Shown here: one piece after another, positions 36,179-44,685 of the stretch
How positions within the stretch are numbered: the first letter of the stretch is position 1
Layout of the letters: the number at the start of each line of letters is the position of its first letter
Source: Glaciecola sp964446865
GTDB lineage: Bacteria; Pseudomonadota; Gammaproteobacteria; Enterobacterales; Alteromonadaceae
NCBI GenBank assembly: GCA_964446865.1
Contig: CAYURD010000007.1
Span: forward strand, 16,566 to 80,565
Length of the DNA: 64,000 bases
Reading direction: 5' to 3'
Position numbers and translations under genes: made by a program
Notes under the pieces: model-generated
Seen by the model: the letters and a program-made list of their open reading frames with translations, nothing else
Database searches by the model: none
Told to the model about the DNA's origin: nothing

Positions 36179-37644
36179 TATGGGTTTCCTTTGTCTAGAC
36201 TATGGCTTGCAAGCGCAATCACTGTTGACGATTTTGACGCTTGCGCGTTTGTGTCGTCACTTGCTCCATGCGGCTGGCTCCAGAATACTTTTACCTGAGA
36301 ACTTGCTATAAACTCTTCAACAGCCGCCTGAGATACTTGTGTTTCGCTTAAAAACACTTGCTCTAAAGAAGACAAGCTTGCCAAGATTGCAAAGATATTG
36401 TCGTCAACATCTGTGCCATACAGATTTAAGAATCGAAGTTTGGATAGTTCGCTTAATTTTGATAACTCACCGGTACTGACAGCCGTGTTATCAAGCCTTA
36501 ACCTCTGCAAGTTTTCAAAGATAGGCAATGATTCAAGAAGCGCATTCGAAACGTCGGTTTTAGAAAGATTAAGATAAGCAATGTTCGCAGCTACTTCATT
36601 TAATAAGGCAATACTGTCTTGGCTAAGCTGCATTTTTGAAATCGATAAATCTAAGTCGAGATAATTATTATCTTGTGCCAGTCTTTTAACCACAAAGCCT
36701 GCTTTGTGTAGAGCTTGTTTTTGCTCTGGACTAAGTGCGTCAATGGCAGCAAATAGCACTTCACTGAGTCCAAGCAAATCATTTAGATGTTCCTTTGCTT
36801 CTTTTGTTGCGGCAAATTCGCTCGCGTTGCCATCAATAGGTGCGCCAGCATCAATCCACCATTTCAAAACCGCAACTTGCGTATCGGTGAGCGGTTTTTT
36901 GCCCTCAGCAGGCATAAATTCTTCATCGTCGTGGTCAAGCATAATGCGTTTATATAACTCACTGGCCTGAGAGTTGCCCGCAACTATCGTGTTGCCCGAC
37001 TTACCGCCAGCAAAAAGCGCATCGACTTTAGCTAAATTCAGACCACCTTTTTGTTTGCTATCGTTATGGCAGCTTGAGCAAGTCTTTTGCAACATAGGGT
37101 CAACAACGTCTTTGTATACATGAGCATTTGCTAAACTGGTGATAGGAGGACGAGCGTCTTCATGAGGGGGTAAACCAGCAATCGCACGAATAGTATTGGG
37201 CGCATATTCAACTAGGTAGGTTTCACCATGGGTCATGTTTGCTCCGTAGTGCCCAGTCGCGAAAAGAACAAAGAGCTGCAAAGATGCAAAAGCTGAACCT
37301 ATTACCTTTTGTTTACCACCTATGAGTGTCTTGCTTCCGCTCTTCTTAAAATAAAGCCAACAGACAAAAGCAACGAGTACTACCGAAATCCCAAATGTCC
37401 GGTGTATAAATACCGCATCAGGATTATAACCATCGGCTTGCGACAGCATCCAACCTAACACGCAGGCGACTGCAGCAGATACGCCGCCCCAAACCCAAAC
37501 CCAATTAAGAAGTGAAGGTCGAGCAGTTCCGGTTTTGGCGCGAAAAAGGTGGGCGACTTCCATTAATGCGCTTAGCATTAAGATGCCTATCGGCAAGTGC
37601 AAAACGAGTACGTGAAAACGTGCAAAAAATTGAAATAAGTCCAT
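36178..37644 (-). CDS. Membrane cytochrome c protein (DUF2231-like, planctomycete-type heme domain, leucine-rich repeats)
   Basis: A 488-residue inner-membrane protein: four to five membrane segments in the first 150 residues (RFHVLVLHLPIGILMLSALM at the start, DUF2231-like), then a c-type heme site CSSCHNDSKQKGGLNL (about 188-203) with the EFMPAEGKKPLTDTQVAVLKWWIDAGAP segment of planctomycete cytochromes near 245-272. The C-terminus carries leucine-rich repeats (LQRLRLDNTAVSTGELSKLSELSKLRFLNLYGT, about 380-410). It is the first gene of the four-gene operon and would pass electrons from the secreted partners to the membrane. A TGAA-N8-TTCA palindrome lies 84 bp upstream. Confidence 0.85.
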   Translation of the reverse strand: MDLFQFFARFHVLVLHLPIGILMLSALMEVAHLFRAKTGTARPSLLNWVWVWGGVSAAVACVLGWMLSQADGYNPDAVFIHRTFGISVVLVAFVCWLYFKKSGSKTLIGGKQKVIGSAFASLQLFVLFATGHYGANMTHGETYLVEYAPNTIRAIAGLPPHEDARPPITSLANAHVYKDVVDPMLQKTCSSCHNDSKQKGGLNLAKVDALFAGGKSGNTIVAGNSQASELYKRIMLDHDDEEFMPAEGKKPLTDTQVAVLKWWIDAGAPIDGNASEFAATKEAKEHLNDLLGLSEVLFAAIDALSPEQKQALHKAGFVVKRLAQDNNYLDLDLSISKMQLSQDSIALLNEVAANIAYLNLSKTDVSNALLESLPIFENLQRLRLDNTAVSTGELSKLSELSKLRFLNLYGTDVDDNIFAILASLSSLEQVFLSETQVSQAAVEEFIASSQVKVFWSQPHGASDDTNAQASKSSTVIALASHSLDKGNP

Positions 37645-37727
37645 CTAACATGCTTACTTTTTTAATTAATGAACCAATGTTACCCATATGTTAAATATTA
37701 TGACATAGATGAATTTGACTTTAATTT

Positions 37728-37749
37728 GTATGAAATTGATATTTCATTT
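37728..37749. promoter_or_regulatory. Palindromic operator candidate, TATGAA-N8-TTCAT
   Basis: GTATGAA, eight bases, TTCATTT, midway between the divergent cytochrome operon (start 37644) and araC-type gene (start near 37824). It shares the core and spacing of the sites at 3058, 30182 and 47589. Confidence 0.5.
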
Positions 37750-37823
37750 ATAAATACATTGAAAATATTGAGTTTTATTTTTTATTATTTGTTAAAATCA
37801 TACAATTACGTGAATTTACTGTA

Positions 37824-38708
37824 ATGAGGAGTTTACAATTGTTAACAGAGAAGTATGAAACAGGCTCCGATGGCTTTGTATGGCAAAATGCACAAGCAAA
37901 TGACCTATTGAGCAAAGTCCAATTACATGTATACGCTAGTTTTGCAATGCAGGTAGGTAAAAAGTGGCGAGGAAGTAAATTTATAAATCACTACAATCGT
38001 ATTTATTATGTGCGAAGTGGTTCTGCTAAGCTGCACTTTAAGCATCACAGTATAATAATGAAACCGGGGCACTTGTATCTTATCCCCGCTTATCAATTAT
38101 TATCACATGAATGTGATAATGAACTAGACTTTTTATGGACACATTTTCAAGCAAGAATTGATGCTGGAATCGACTTTTTTATGCTCTACGCTAATGCAAG
38201 TGAAATAGACTGTACAACGAGACCCAGTATACAAGAAGATTTTAACCGCTTGACGCAAAACAACGAGAGTCAAACCCCCAGTGCTATGTTTGAACGCACA
38301 CGTTTGCTAATGGGGCTGCTTCAGCCGTTTGTGGAGCAGCTCGACAACAAAACAAACAATCCAAAAGCTAACTGGCACAAAGGCTTGCTGCCTTCTATCG
38401 ATTTCATCAACAACAATATTACAGAGAACATCAGCATTCAATTGCTTGCCGAGCAAGCTAACATTTCGCCTGAACATTTTTCCCGTAAATTTAAAACAAT
38501 TTTTAATGTCGCCCCTAAGCGCTATATTATGTTAAGGCGCTTGGGGCTCGCAAAACAGCGCCTACTGATGTCGAATGACTCAATAGAGCACATTGCTGTC
38601 GCGTGCGGCTTTTGTGATATTTTTCACTTCTCTAGAGCGTTTAAGCAAGAAGTTGGTATGACACCGACTGAATTTAAGCGAGGTTATAAGGTAGAAGGGC
38701 TTGTTTAA
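37824..38708 (+). CDS. AraC-family transcriptional regulator
   Basis: A 294-residue regulator with an N-terminal cupin-type sugar-sensing domain (about 25-150; GSAKLHFKHHSIIMKPGHLYLIPAYQ) and a C-terminal pair of helix-turn-helix motifs (about 195-290; ISIQLLAEQANISPEHFSRKF and IEHIAVACGFCDIFHFSRAFK). The ATG at 37824 has no ribosome site; a TTG at 37839 in the same frame sits seven bases after GAGGAG and may be the real start. It is divergent from the cytochrome operon and convergent with the sulfatase gene, and probably controls one or both sides in response to a released sugar. Confidence 0.9.
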   Translation: MRSLQLLTEKYETGSDGFVWQNAQANDLLSKVQLHVYASFAMQVGKKWRGSKFINHYNRIYYVRSGSAKLHFKHHSIIMKPGHLYLIPAYQLLSHECDNELDFLWTHFQARIDAGIDFFMLYANASEIDCTTRPSIQEDFNRLTQNNESQTPSAMFERTRLLMGLLQPFVEQLDNKTNNPKANWHKGLLPSIDFINNNITENISIQLLAEQANISPEHFSRKFKTIFNVAPKRYIMLRRLGLAKQRLLMSNDSIEHIAVACGFCDIFHFSRAFKQEVGMTPTEFKRGYKVEGLV

Positions 38709-38713
38709 GCCCT
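38696..38713. terminator. Hairpin over the araC-type gene stop
   Basis: AGGGCTT and AAGCCCT pair around GTTT and include the TAA stop of the regulator gene, next to the convergent sulfatase stop. It is a short stem and may serve both genes. Confidence 0.4.
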
Positions 38714-38716
38714 CAC

Positions 38717-40690
38717 TTATAGCTTTTCAATATACAGATAAAACGCAGCTTTTTCTTTCGCCTTACCTTGTTTATCATCAGTAAACCAAGCTGAAATTTT
38801 TTGCTCACCCGCCTCTAAATCAATAGTTGCTTGGCAATGCGAAGCCCTGCCATGTACTTTTACTAAATGTTGTTTGGTATTCGCGTCAATCACGCAGTGT
38901 TTTTTCAAGACCGGCGTGCCAGCAGGTACGTCATGGTAATAAGCCGACACTTTGTATTGCCCAGCTTGCGCAACCTCTATATACCAGGGCAGTGGCTGAT
39001 ACTCACTTTCTTCTGTTATCCAATGTACATAATCTCTTTCAGGTGCAGGCGGTTGATGACCAATAAACCAAGGGACTTTTTGCCCCTCGGGGACTTCCAT
39101 CCAATCCATTGCATTTAATCGCACTGGGTTTTCTTGAGGATAACCCACACCAATAAAGCGGTCTTTAAACCCTCTATTTTGAGCTTCTGACCACCATGCG
39201 TCTTTGGTTTCTTTCAATTGTTTGAGCATATCAGGGCGACTGGCCACAAGATTATTTTGCTGAGTAGGATCGTCGCCTAAATAATACAGTTCGTCTTTGC
39301 CGTTTCTACTAATTAGGCGCCAATCTTGGAATGCTACGGCAGTTGGCCGCTTAGGGCTAGGTTGGTCAACACGCTGATTAGTGATCACAACGCTTCTATT
39401 TTCTAGTGTGTCAACTAGGGTTTGTTTTTGCTTTGTGCAGGTATCTGAATCACAAGGTTCAATTAGCGCGGCCAAGCTCACGCCGCTTAGCTTTTCATTT
39501 AACTCATCCTCAATTTCGATATCTGCAAGGGCAAGTAAAGTTGGCATCACATCGTAATGCGCGGTAAGTTGGTCAAGTTCTCCACCTGTTAAACCAGCTT
39601 TGGGATACGAAAGATAGATAGGCACTTTGTGGCCACCTTCATAGACCTGCCCTTTGTATCCGCGCAAACCGTTGTTCGCCACCCAATCGGGGTGGGCTGC
39701 TTGTAAATCTGCAAACCCTTTATTAATCGACGTATCGTCTTGTGTTATCCACATCGAACTGCCGTTATCGGTCATAAAAACAAAAATGGTGTTTTCGATA
39801 TCGCCATTGTCAGTCAAAAACGATCGTAAACTGCCGACTTGCTCATCAATATACGTGATCATGCCATAAAAGCTTGCTTGGTTACGTCCAAGGCCTTCGT
39901 CTTCATATGGCTGAATATATTCTTGCGGTGCTCGGTAAGGTCCGTGCGGTGCATTAAGCGCTATGTAAGCAAAGTACGGCTCATTAGTGTTTGAAGCAGA
40001 TGATTTTTCATTGTGCTTAGTGATAAAGTCTTTGGCTTCATCAAACCAAATTTTTGTGGCATAGCCTTCAAATTTTTTGGGCGTTCCATTGTGGTAATAG
40101 GTATCGTCAAATTGTGTATTGCCCCAAAAATCTGGTGTTTGCCCTACGCCACCACCGCCATGAATAAGGACTTCGTTAAAACCTTGGTCTTGTGGTCGAT
40201 AAGGATAATTATCTCCCAAATGCCACTTTCCAAATATGCCCGTATTATAGCTATTCTCTTGTAACACTTCAGCTAAGGTTTGATGTTCAGGCCCTAACAT
40301 GTAACGCCCTAATATGGTATGCCACACACCCGCATACAACGAGTGTTTACCTGTTAATAATGCGGCGCGGGTAGGCGAACATGTTGGATCTACGTGAAAA
40401 TTAGTGAACGATACGCTTTGTTGACTAAGTGCATCTAAAGAAGGCGTTTTAATAATGGGGTTTTGGTTAACCCCAATATCACCGCTTCCTTGGTCGTCAG
40501 TCACAATTAACACGATATTAGGCTTAGCAGGTGCTGATGCAGACATCGAAGCATCGACAGACGGTTGTGCACTAGCGCTATTGACTGATTGCGAGGGCTC
40601 ACCACCACAGGCAAAAAGCAAAAACACTGCGCTTGGCAACACTGCTATTAGCTTAAAATATCGTGGCCACTGCCGCTTAATATCACTCAT
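38717..40690 (-). CDS. Formylglycine sulfatase (S1 family) lipoprotein
   Basis: A 657-residue sulfatase. The signal ends in LLFAC with Cys28, so it is a lipoprotein. Metal ligands are in IVTDDQGSGD (about 62-71), and CSPTR at 104-108 is the C-x-P-x-R motif whose cysteine 104 becomes formylglycine. GKWHLGD and NAPHGPY mark further active-site positions. After the catalytic part (to about 545) a beta-sandwich-like C-terminal region follows (WYIEVAQAGQYKVSAYYHD). It lies 34 bp after GH2 in the same direction, so it probably removes sulfate from a galactan, such as the 6-sulfate of porphyran L-galactose; the exact position is inferred from context only. Confidence 0.9.
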   Translation of the reverse strand: MSDIKRQWPRYFKLIAVLPSAVFLLFACGGEPSQSVNSASAQPSVDASMSASAPAKPNIVLIVTDDQGSGDIGVNQNPIIKTPSLDALSQQSVSFTNFHVDPTCSPTRAALLTGKHSLYAGVWHTILGRYMLGPEHQTLAEVLQENSYNTGIFGKWHLGDNYPYRPQDQGFNEVLIHGGGGVGQTPDFWGNTQFDDTYYHNGTPKKFEGYATKIWFDEAKDFITKHNEKSSASNTNEPYFAYIALNAPHGPYRAPQEYIQPYEDEGLGRNQASFYGMITYIDEQVGSLRSFLTDNGDIENTIFVFMTDNGSSMWITQDDTSINKGFADLQAAHPDWVANNGLRGYKGQVYEGGHKVPIYLSYPKAGLTGGELDQLTAHYDVMPTLLALADIEIEDELNEKLSGVSLAALIEPCDSDTCTKQKQTLVDTLENRSVVITNQRVDQPSPKRPTAVAFQDWRLISRNGKDELYYLGDDPTQQNNLVASRPDMLKQLKETKDAWWSEAQNRGFKDRFIGVGYPQENPVRLNAMDWMEVPEGQKVPWFIGHQPPAPERDYVHWITEESEYQPLPWYIEVAQAGQYKVSAYYHDVPAGTPVLKKHCVIDANTKQHLVKVHGRASHCQATIDLEAGEQKISAWFTDDKQGKAKEKAAFYLYIEKL

Positions 40691-40724
40691 TGTTACTCCT
40701 TTACACCCTTAGCGATTACACTTA

Positions 40725-43700
40725 TTACTCTTGGCTAGATAGAGTAAACGAATACTCATATTCCCCTGCAGGTATTTGATACTTTTCAATTGGCGCAGCA
40801 TTTGGACTCCACGAGTCAATACCGCCTACCCCTGCCTGAATAAGGTCTATGTTAAGCGTAAATTTACCTTCATCTACTAACTTATATGGATGCGTAGCTT
40901 CATCAATTGCCATTGCGCTATGCTTCCAAACTGACATGCTCAAGTCTTGCATACCCGTGACTTTTAGACCGGCTTTACTGTTATCGGTTAAGCTCAACCA
41001 TTTAACACCAGTGCGGTTACTGCTCTCTTGAGGACGAGCATAAACATAATAAAAATCCTCTACCGTGCCTGAGTATAGACCAAGTTCAGCACCCTGATTT
41101 CTGTCAATGTAGTTTTCAAACGGTCCCTTCCCATAAAACGACATATTCGCCAAGTCTTGATTGACTGTGGTTGCCATGCCTACTCGCAATATACTTGGAA
41201 GACTTTCATCAGCAGACATACTCATGGTCACTAGCACATCGCCATTTCCATTCACCACATAAGTCGTGTTTACGCGCAACTTACCATCTTTACTATGCGT
41301 GGTAGAAATCGTCACAACCTGGTTGGTACTGTTCACATCAAACGAATCAAGCTGCATATTCTTTGATGCATCAAACCAAAACGCTTTACTAGTGGCTGTT
41401 TGCCAACCAATGCGATCATTGTCGGTTTTAGGTCTTGAGAAATTATGTTGCAATGGCCCATTTATAAGCGCCCTACCTCGTGACTTATAACTTTCTAAAT
41501 AACCATTGGTTTTATTAAAAACGACGCTAACATTGTTTGCTTCTACTGATAGGCTATTGGCTTTGTCATCCACTTTAGGTCCAGATTTAGTAGTATTAGC
41601 GAATGGCTTAGCCTCGTCTTTTGCTTGCACCTCAAACTGCTCTTTTGCTAGCTCATGGCCTTTTTCTGCCCATAACTCGTCTTGGGCTAAATGCAGACTA
41701 ACTCTTAGTAAGTAATGTGCATCAGTGTTTGATAATGCCTTAATAAACGGTAGCTCTACTTTCATCGATTCGTTTGGCGCAATATTCAATCCATCAAGCT
41801 TGCCGCGTTTGACCTCAAGCCCATCAGCTAGTAGCTGCCAGCGTAGTTCATATTTTGATAAATTATCAAAAAAGAACCTATTTTGAACATTGATTATGCC
41901 TCGTTCGAGGTCAGCCATAGTGAACTTAGCCGGTTGAAATACATACTTAGCTTCCCACAAATGCGGTTTTGGTTGGCGATATGAATCAAGCACGCCATTT
42001 AAGCAAAAGTTTGAGCTATTGGGCGTATCCCCAAAATCACCGCCATAGGCTAAAAAGGTGATGCCATCTTCTGTTTGGGTTTCAAGACCTTGGTCAATCC
42101 AATCCCAAATATAGCCACCAATCAAATTTGGACGTTCTCGCACCATGTCCCAATATTCTGCCATGTTACCTAAAGAGTTACCCATGGCATGCGCGTACTC
42201 ACACATTAATATTGGGCGATCAATGTAAGGACTGTCAGCAAGTCCTTGCAAATCTGACAAAGTCGGATACATACGGCTAATTACGTCGACAAAAGGTGGA
42301 TCGTCAGGATTAGCAAGTGGCGTATGATACTGTGAAGTCTCTGACTTAGGCGGGTAGCGTTCAGACAAACCAATATATTCTGGATGAGTCGGGTCACCTT
42401 GGGCACCTTCGTAGTGAACAAAACGCGTTGAATCTATGTCTTTAAGCCAGCTCGCCAATGCAGCAAAATTAGGCCCGGTTCCCGACTCGTTCCCCATTGA
42501 CCACGAAATAATAGACACATGATTCTTATCGCGCTCAAACATGCGAATACCTCTATCAACCATCGCATGATTCCACTCGGGTAAATTGGCTAGCAGGCCG
42601 CCTACACCGTGTGATTCAATGTTTGCCTCGTCCATCACGTATAAGCCATACTCATCTGCTAACTCGTAAAAATATGGGTCATTTGGGTAGTGAGAAGTAC
42701 GCACAGAGTTAAAGTTAAACTGCTTCATTAAAATAACATCAGCTAAGATATCAGCTCTATCAAGCGCTTTGCCTTTTTTCAAATCATGGTCATGACGATT
42801 AACGCCTATTAGCTCAACGCTTTGACCATTTATTAAAAGCTCGCCAGCATCTGAGAACTTAACATCTCGAAAACCTATGCGAGTGCTACGCGTCTCAACA
42901 AGTTTGTTATTTTCGTCGATTAAACTAAGCACTAAGGTGTATAAATACGGTGTTTCTGAGGTCCATAGCTTCGGATTTTTGACTTCAGCTTTTAGTAAAC
43001 CAAAGGCAAAATTATCGCGCTGCGGATAAACCAACCTCGTGACTGTTTTAACATCGACATCGACTCCCTCAGGCAAAATAGGCTGCTTATCTGCGTCATA
43101 TAGTTGTGCTGAAATTGTCCACTTATCTGCTTTTCTACGATCAGGATTGGACATCTCTGGACGGATTTCCAAGCTTGCCGATTGATAATCGCTCGCTAGA
43201 TGCGTTTTAACAAAAAAGTCATTTATAGCGATGCGCGGTTGTGCGGTTAAATATACTTCACGATGAATACCGCTTATCCGCCAATGGTCTTGGTCTTCTA
43301 AGTAACTCCCGTCACTCCACCTAAAGACCTGTACAGCAATTGTATTTTTACCCGTTTTAACAAAGTCACTCACGTCAAATTCGGATGGTAAGCGGCTACC
43401 TTGAGCGTAACCAACCTTAATACCGTTTACCCATACATAATAGGCTGATGTCACCCCACCAAAATGCAAAATAATTTGCTCGTCTTGCCAGTCTTTCCCT
43501 AAATCAAAAGTCTTGATATACGAACCAACCGGGTTTTCTCTCGTAATGAGCGGCACTTGAATATCGTTAACGTCTTTAAACATGGGATATATCGAGTTGG
43601 TATATATGGGTGTGCCATACCCAAGCAACTCCCAGTTTGATGGCACTGTTATTTTATCCCAGCCACTGTAATCATAATCTAACTTAAAAAAGTCGCTTGA

Positions 43701-44060
43701 ACGGTCTTCGCTTTTGTCAACAAAACTAAAATGCCACTCACCATTTAACGACATAAACTTCGCATTCGTACGGTCTCTTTTTAAAGCTTCTTCAACATTG
43801 TCGAATGAAAACGATGTTGCACGGGCAGGCAAACGATTGACCTGAATGACTTCTGGATTTTCCCAGTCGTTCGCTTGATTGCCATATTCGGTTTGTGCTT
43901 GAGCCGCGGTAAAGCCCGAGGCTAACACCAACATTACTAACGATGCGTTCGTCACGTGAATTCTCGTTTTTCTAAACGCGTTTTTTAAGCCTTGCACAGG
44001 CGATAAAGTAGAGCGCATATATTGCACAAATCTGCTGTTTTGTTGTGTCGGTGACTTCAT
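40725..44060 (-). CDS. GH2 beta-galactosidase, secreted
   Basis: A 1111-residue LacZ-type glycoside hydrolase. An extended N-terminus with a hydrophobic signal (about 37-55, ending AAQAQ) suggests export. Domains follow the LacZ order: sugar-binding (about 75-265), Ig-like, TIM barrel (about 380-690), second Ig-like and the large beta-galactosidase small-chain domain. The acid/base glutamate is in WSMGNESGTGPN (about 521) and the nucleophile in MCEYAHAMGN (about 620). Expected to cleave terminal beta-D-galactose from galactan oligosaccharides. AGAGGAAAAA precedes the ATG; the sulfatase follows in the same operon. Confidence 0.92.
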   Translation of the reverse strand: MKSPTQQNSRFVQYMRSTLSPVQGLKNAFRKTRIHVTNASLVMLVLASGFTAAQAQTEYGNQANDWENPEVIQVNRLPARATSFSFDNVEEALKRDRTNAKFMSLNGEWHFSFVDKSEDRSSDFFKLDYDYSGWDKITVPSNWELLGYGTPIYTNSIYPMFKDVNDIQVPLITRENPVGSYIKTFDLGKDWQDEQIILHFGGVTSAYYVWVNGIKVGYAQGSRLPSEFDVSDFVKTGKNTIAVQVFRWSDGSYLEDQDHWRISGIHREVYLTAQPRIAINDFFVKTHLASDYQSASLEIRPEMSNPDRRKADKWTISAQLYDADKQPILPEGVDVDVKTVTRLVYPQRDNFAFGLLKAEVKNPKLWTSETPYLYTLVLSLIDENNKLVETRSTRIGFRDVKFSDAGELLINGQSVELIGVNRHDHDLKKGKALDRADILADVILMKQFNFNSVRTSHYPNDPYFYELADEYGLYVMDEANIESHGVGGLLANLPEWNHAMVDRGIRMFERDKNHVSIISWSMGNESGTGPNFAALASWLKDIDSTRFVHYEGAQGDPTHPEYIGLSERYPPKSETSQYHTPLANPDDPPFVDVISRMYPTLSDLQGLADSPYIDRPILMCEYAHAMGNSLGNMAEYWDMVRERPNLIGGYIWDWIDQGLETQTEDGITFLAYGGDFGDTPNSSNFCLNGVLDSYRQPKPHLWEAKYVFQPAKFTMADLERGIINVQNRFFFDNLSKYELRWQLLADGLEVKRGKLDGLNIAPNESMKVELPFIKALSNTDAHYLLRVSLHLAQDELWAEKGHELAKEQFEVQAKDEAKPFANTTKSGPKVDDKANSLSVEANNVSVVFNKTNGYLESYKSRGRALINGPLQHNFSRPKTDNDRIGWQTATSKAFWFDASKNMQLDSFDVNSTNQVVTISTTHSKDGKLRVNTTYVVNGNGDVLVTMSMSADESLPSILRVGMATTVNQDLANMSFYGKGPFENYIDRNQGAELGLYSGTVEDFYYVYARPQESSNRTGVKWLSLTDNSKAGLKVTGMQDLSMSVWKHSAMAIDEATHPYKLVDEGKFTLNIDLIQAGVGGIDSWSPNAAPIEKYQIPAGEYEYSFTLSSQE

Positions 44061-44241
44061 TTAAGGTTTTTCCTCTACCCTCATTTTCAATACAATTGAA
44101 ATTTCAGATATTAATTTGAATTTTCATATATAAGAATGTAACGTATTTGTAAAATAACAACAATTGCTTTTTAACCCAAGACGCGAATAAAGTGATAAAA
44201 CGTAACGGTTTAAACAGCAATTTAAATAAAGGTGCCTATTT

Positions 44242-44628
44242 ATGGCAAACACTAACATGCAAAATAATAAACAAACCACCAATCGATACTGTCTTGCGCT
44301 TGACTTAGTTAACGACCCAGAGCTAATCAAGAGCTATATCGAATACCACCGCCCTGAAAATGCATGGCCACAAATTACTGCCAACATGCGTGAATTAGGC
44401 ATTGTTGATATGGAGATTTACCATATTGCAGACCGATTGTTTATGATTATGGAAACGACCGACAAGTTCGATCCTAATCAAGCACCTTTAAGCGAAGAAG
44501 GAAAACTAAAATCGGATGAGTGGGAAGCACTTATGTGGAAATTTCAAAAACCTTTAGCATGCGCTAAAGATGGCGAAAAATGGATAAGAATGAACAAAAT
44601 TTACGACCTAAAGAATGCGCTAAATTAG
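44242..44628 (+). CDS. RhaM/DUF718-family sugar mutarotase
   Basis: A 128-residue cytoplasmic protein of the L-rhamnose mutarotase family (ferredoxin-like dimer), recognised by RYCLALDLVNDPELIKSYIEYH (about 16-37), NMRELGIVDMEIYHI (about 49-63) and the C-terminal KWIRMNKIYDL. Members interconvert alpha and beta anomers of L-rhamnose or L-fucose; here L-galactose is the likely sugar, preparing it for the L-galactose dehydrogenase. It is divergent from GH2 with AAAGGTG as ribosome site. TTTTCATATATAAG near 44121 in the shared promoter region resembles a half site of the window's palindromic operator. Confidence 0.85.
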   Translation: MANTNMQNNKQTTNRYCLALDLVNDPELIKSYIEYHRPENAWPQITANMRELGIVDMEIYHIADRLFMIMETTDKFDPNQAPLSEEGKLKSDEWEALMWKFQKPLACAKDGEKWIRMNKIYDLKNALN

Positions 44629-44640
44629 CGTCTATCAAGT

Positions 44641-44665
44641 CCCCGTCATCGCTAAGATGACGGGG
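44641..44665. terminator. Bidirectional hairpin between mutarotase and GH86 genes
   Basis: CCCCGTCATC and GATGACGGGG form a perfect ten-pair stem with loop GCTAA between two convergent genes. T-runs are weak. Confidence 0.65.
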
Positions 44666-44685
44666 AAACCTTTATAGAAAAAGCG

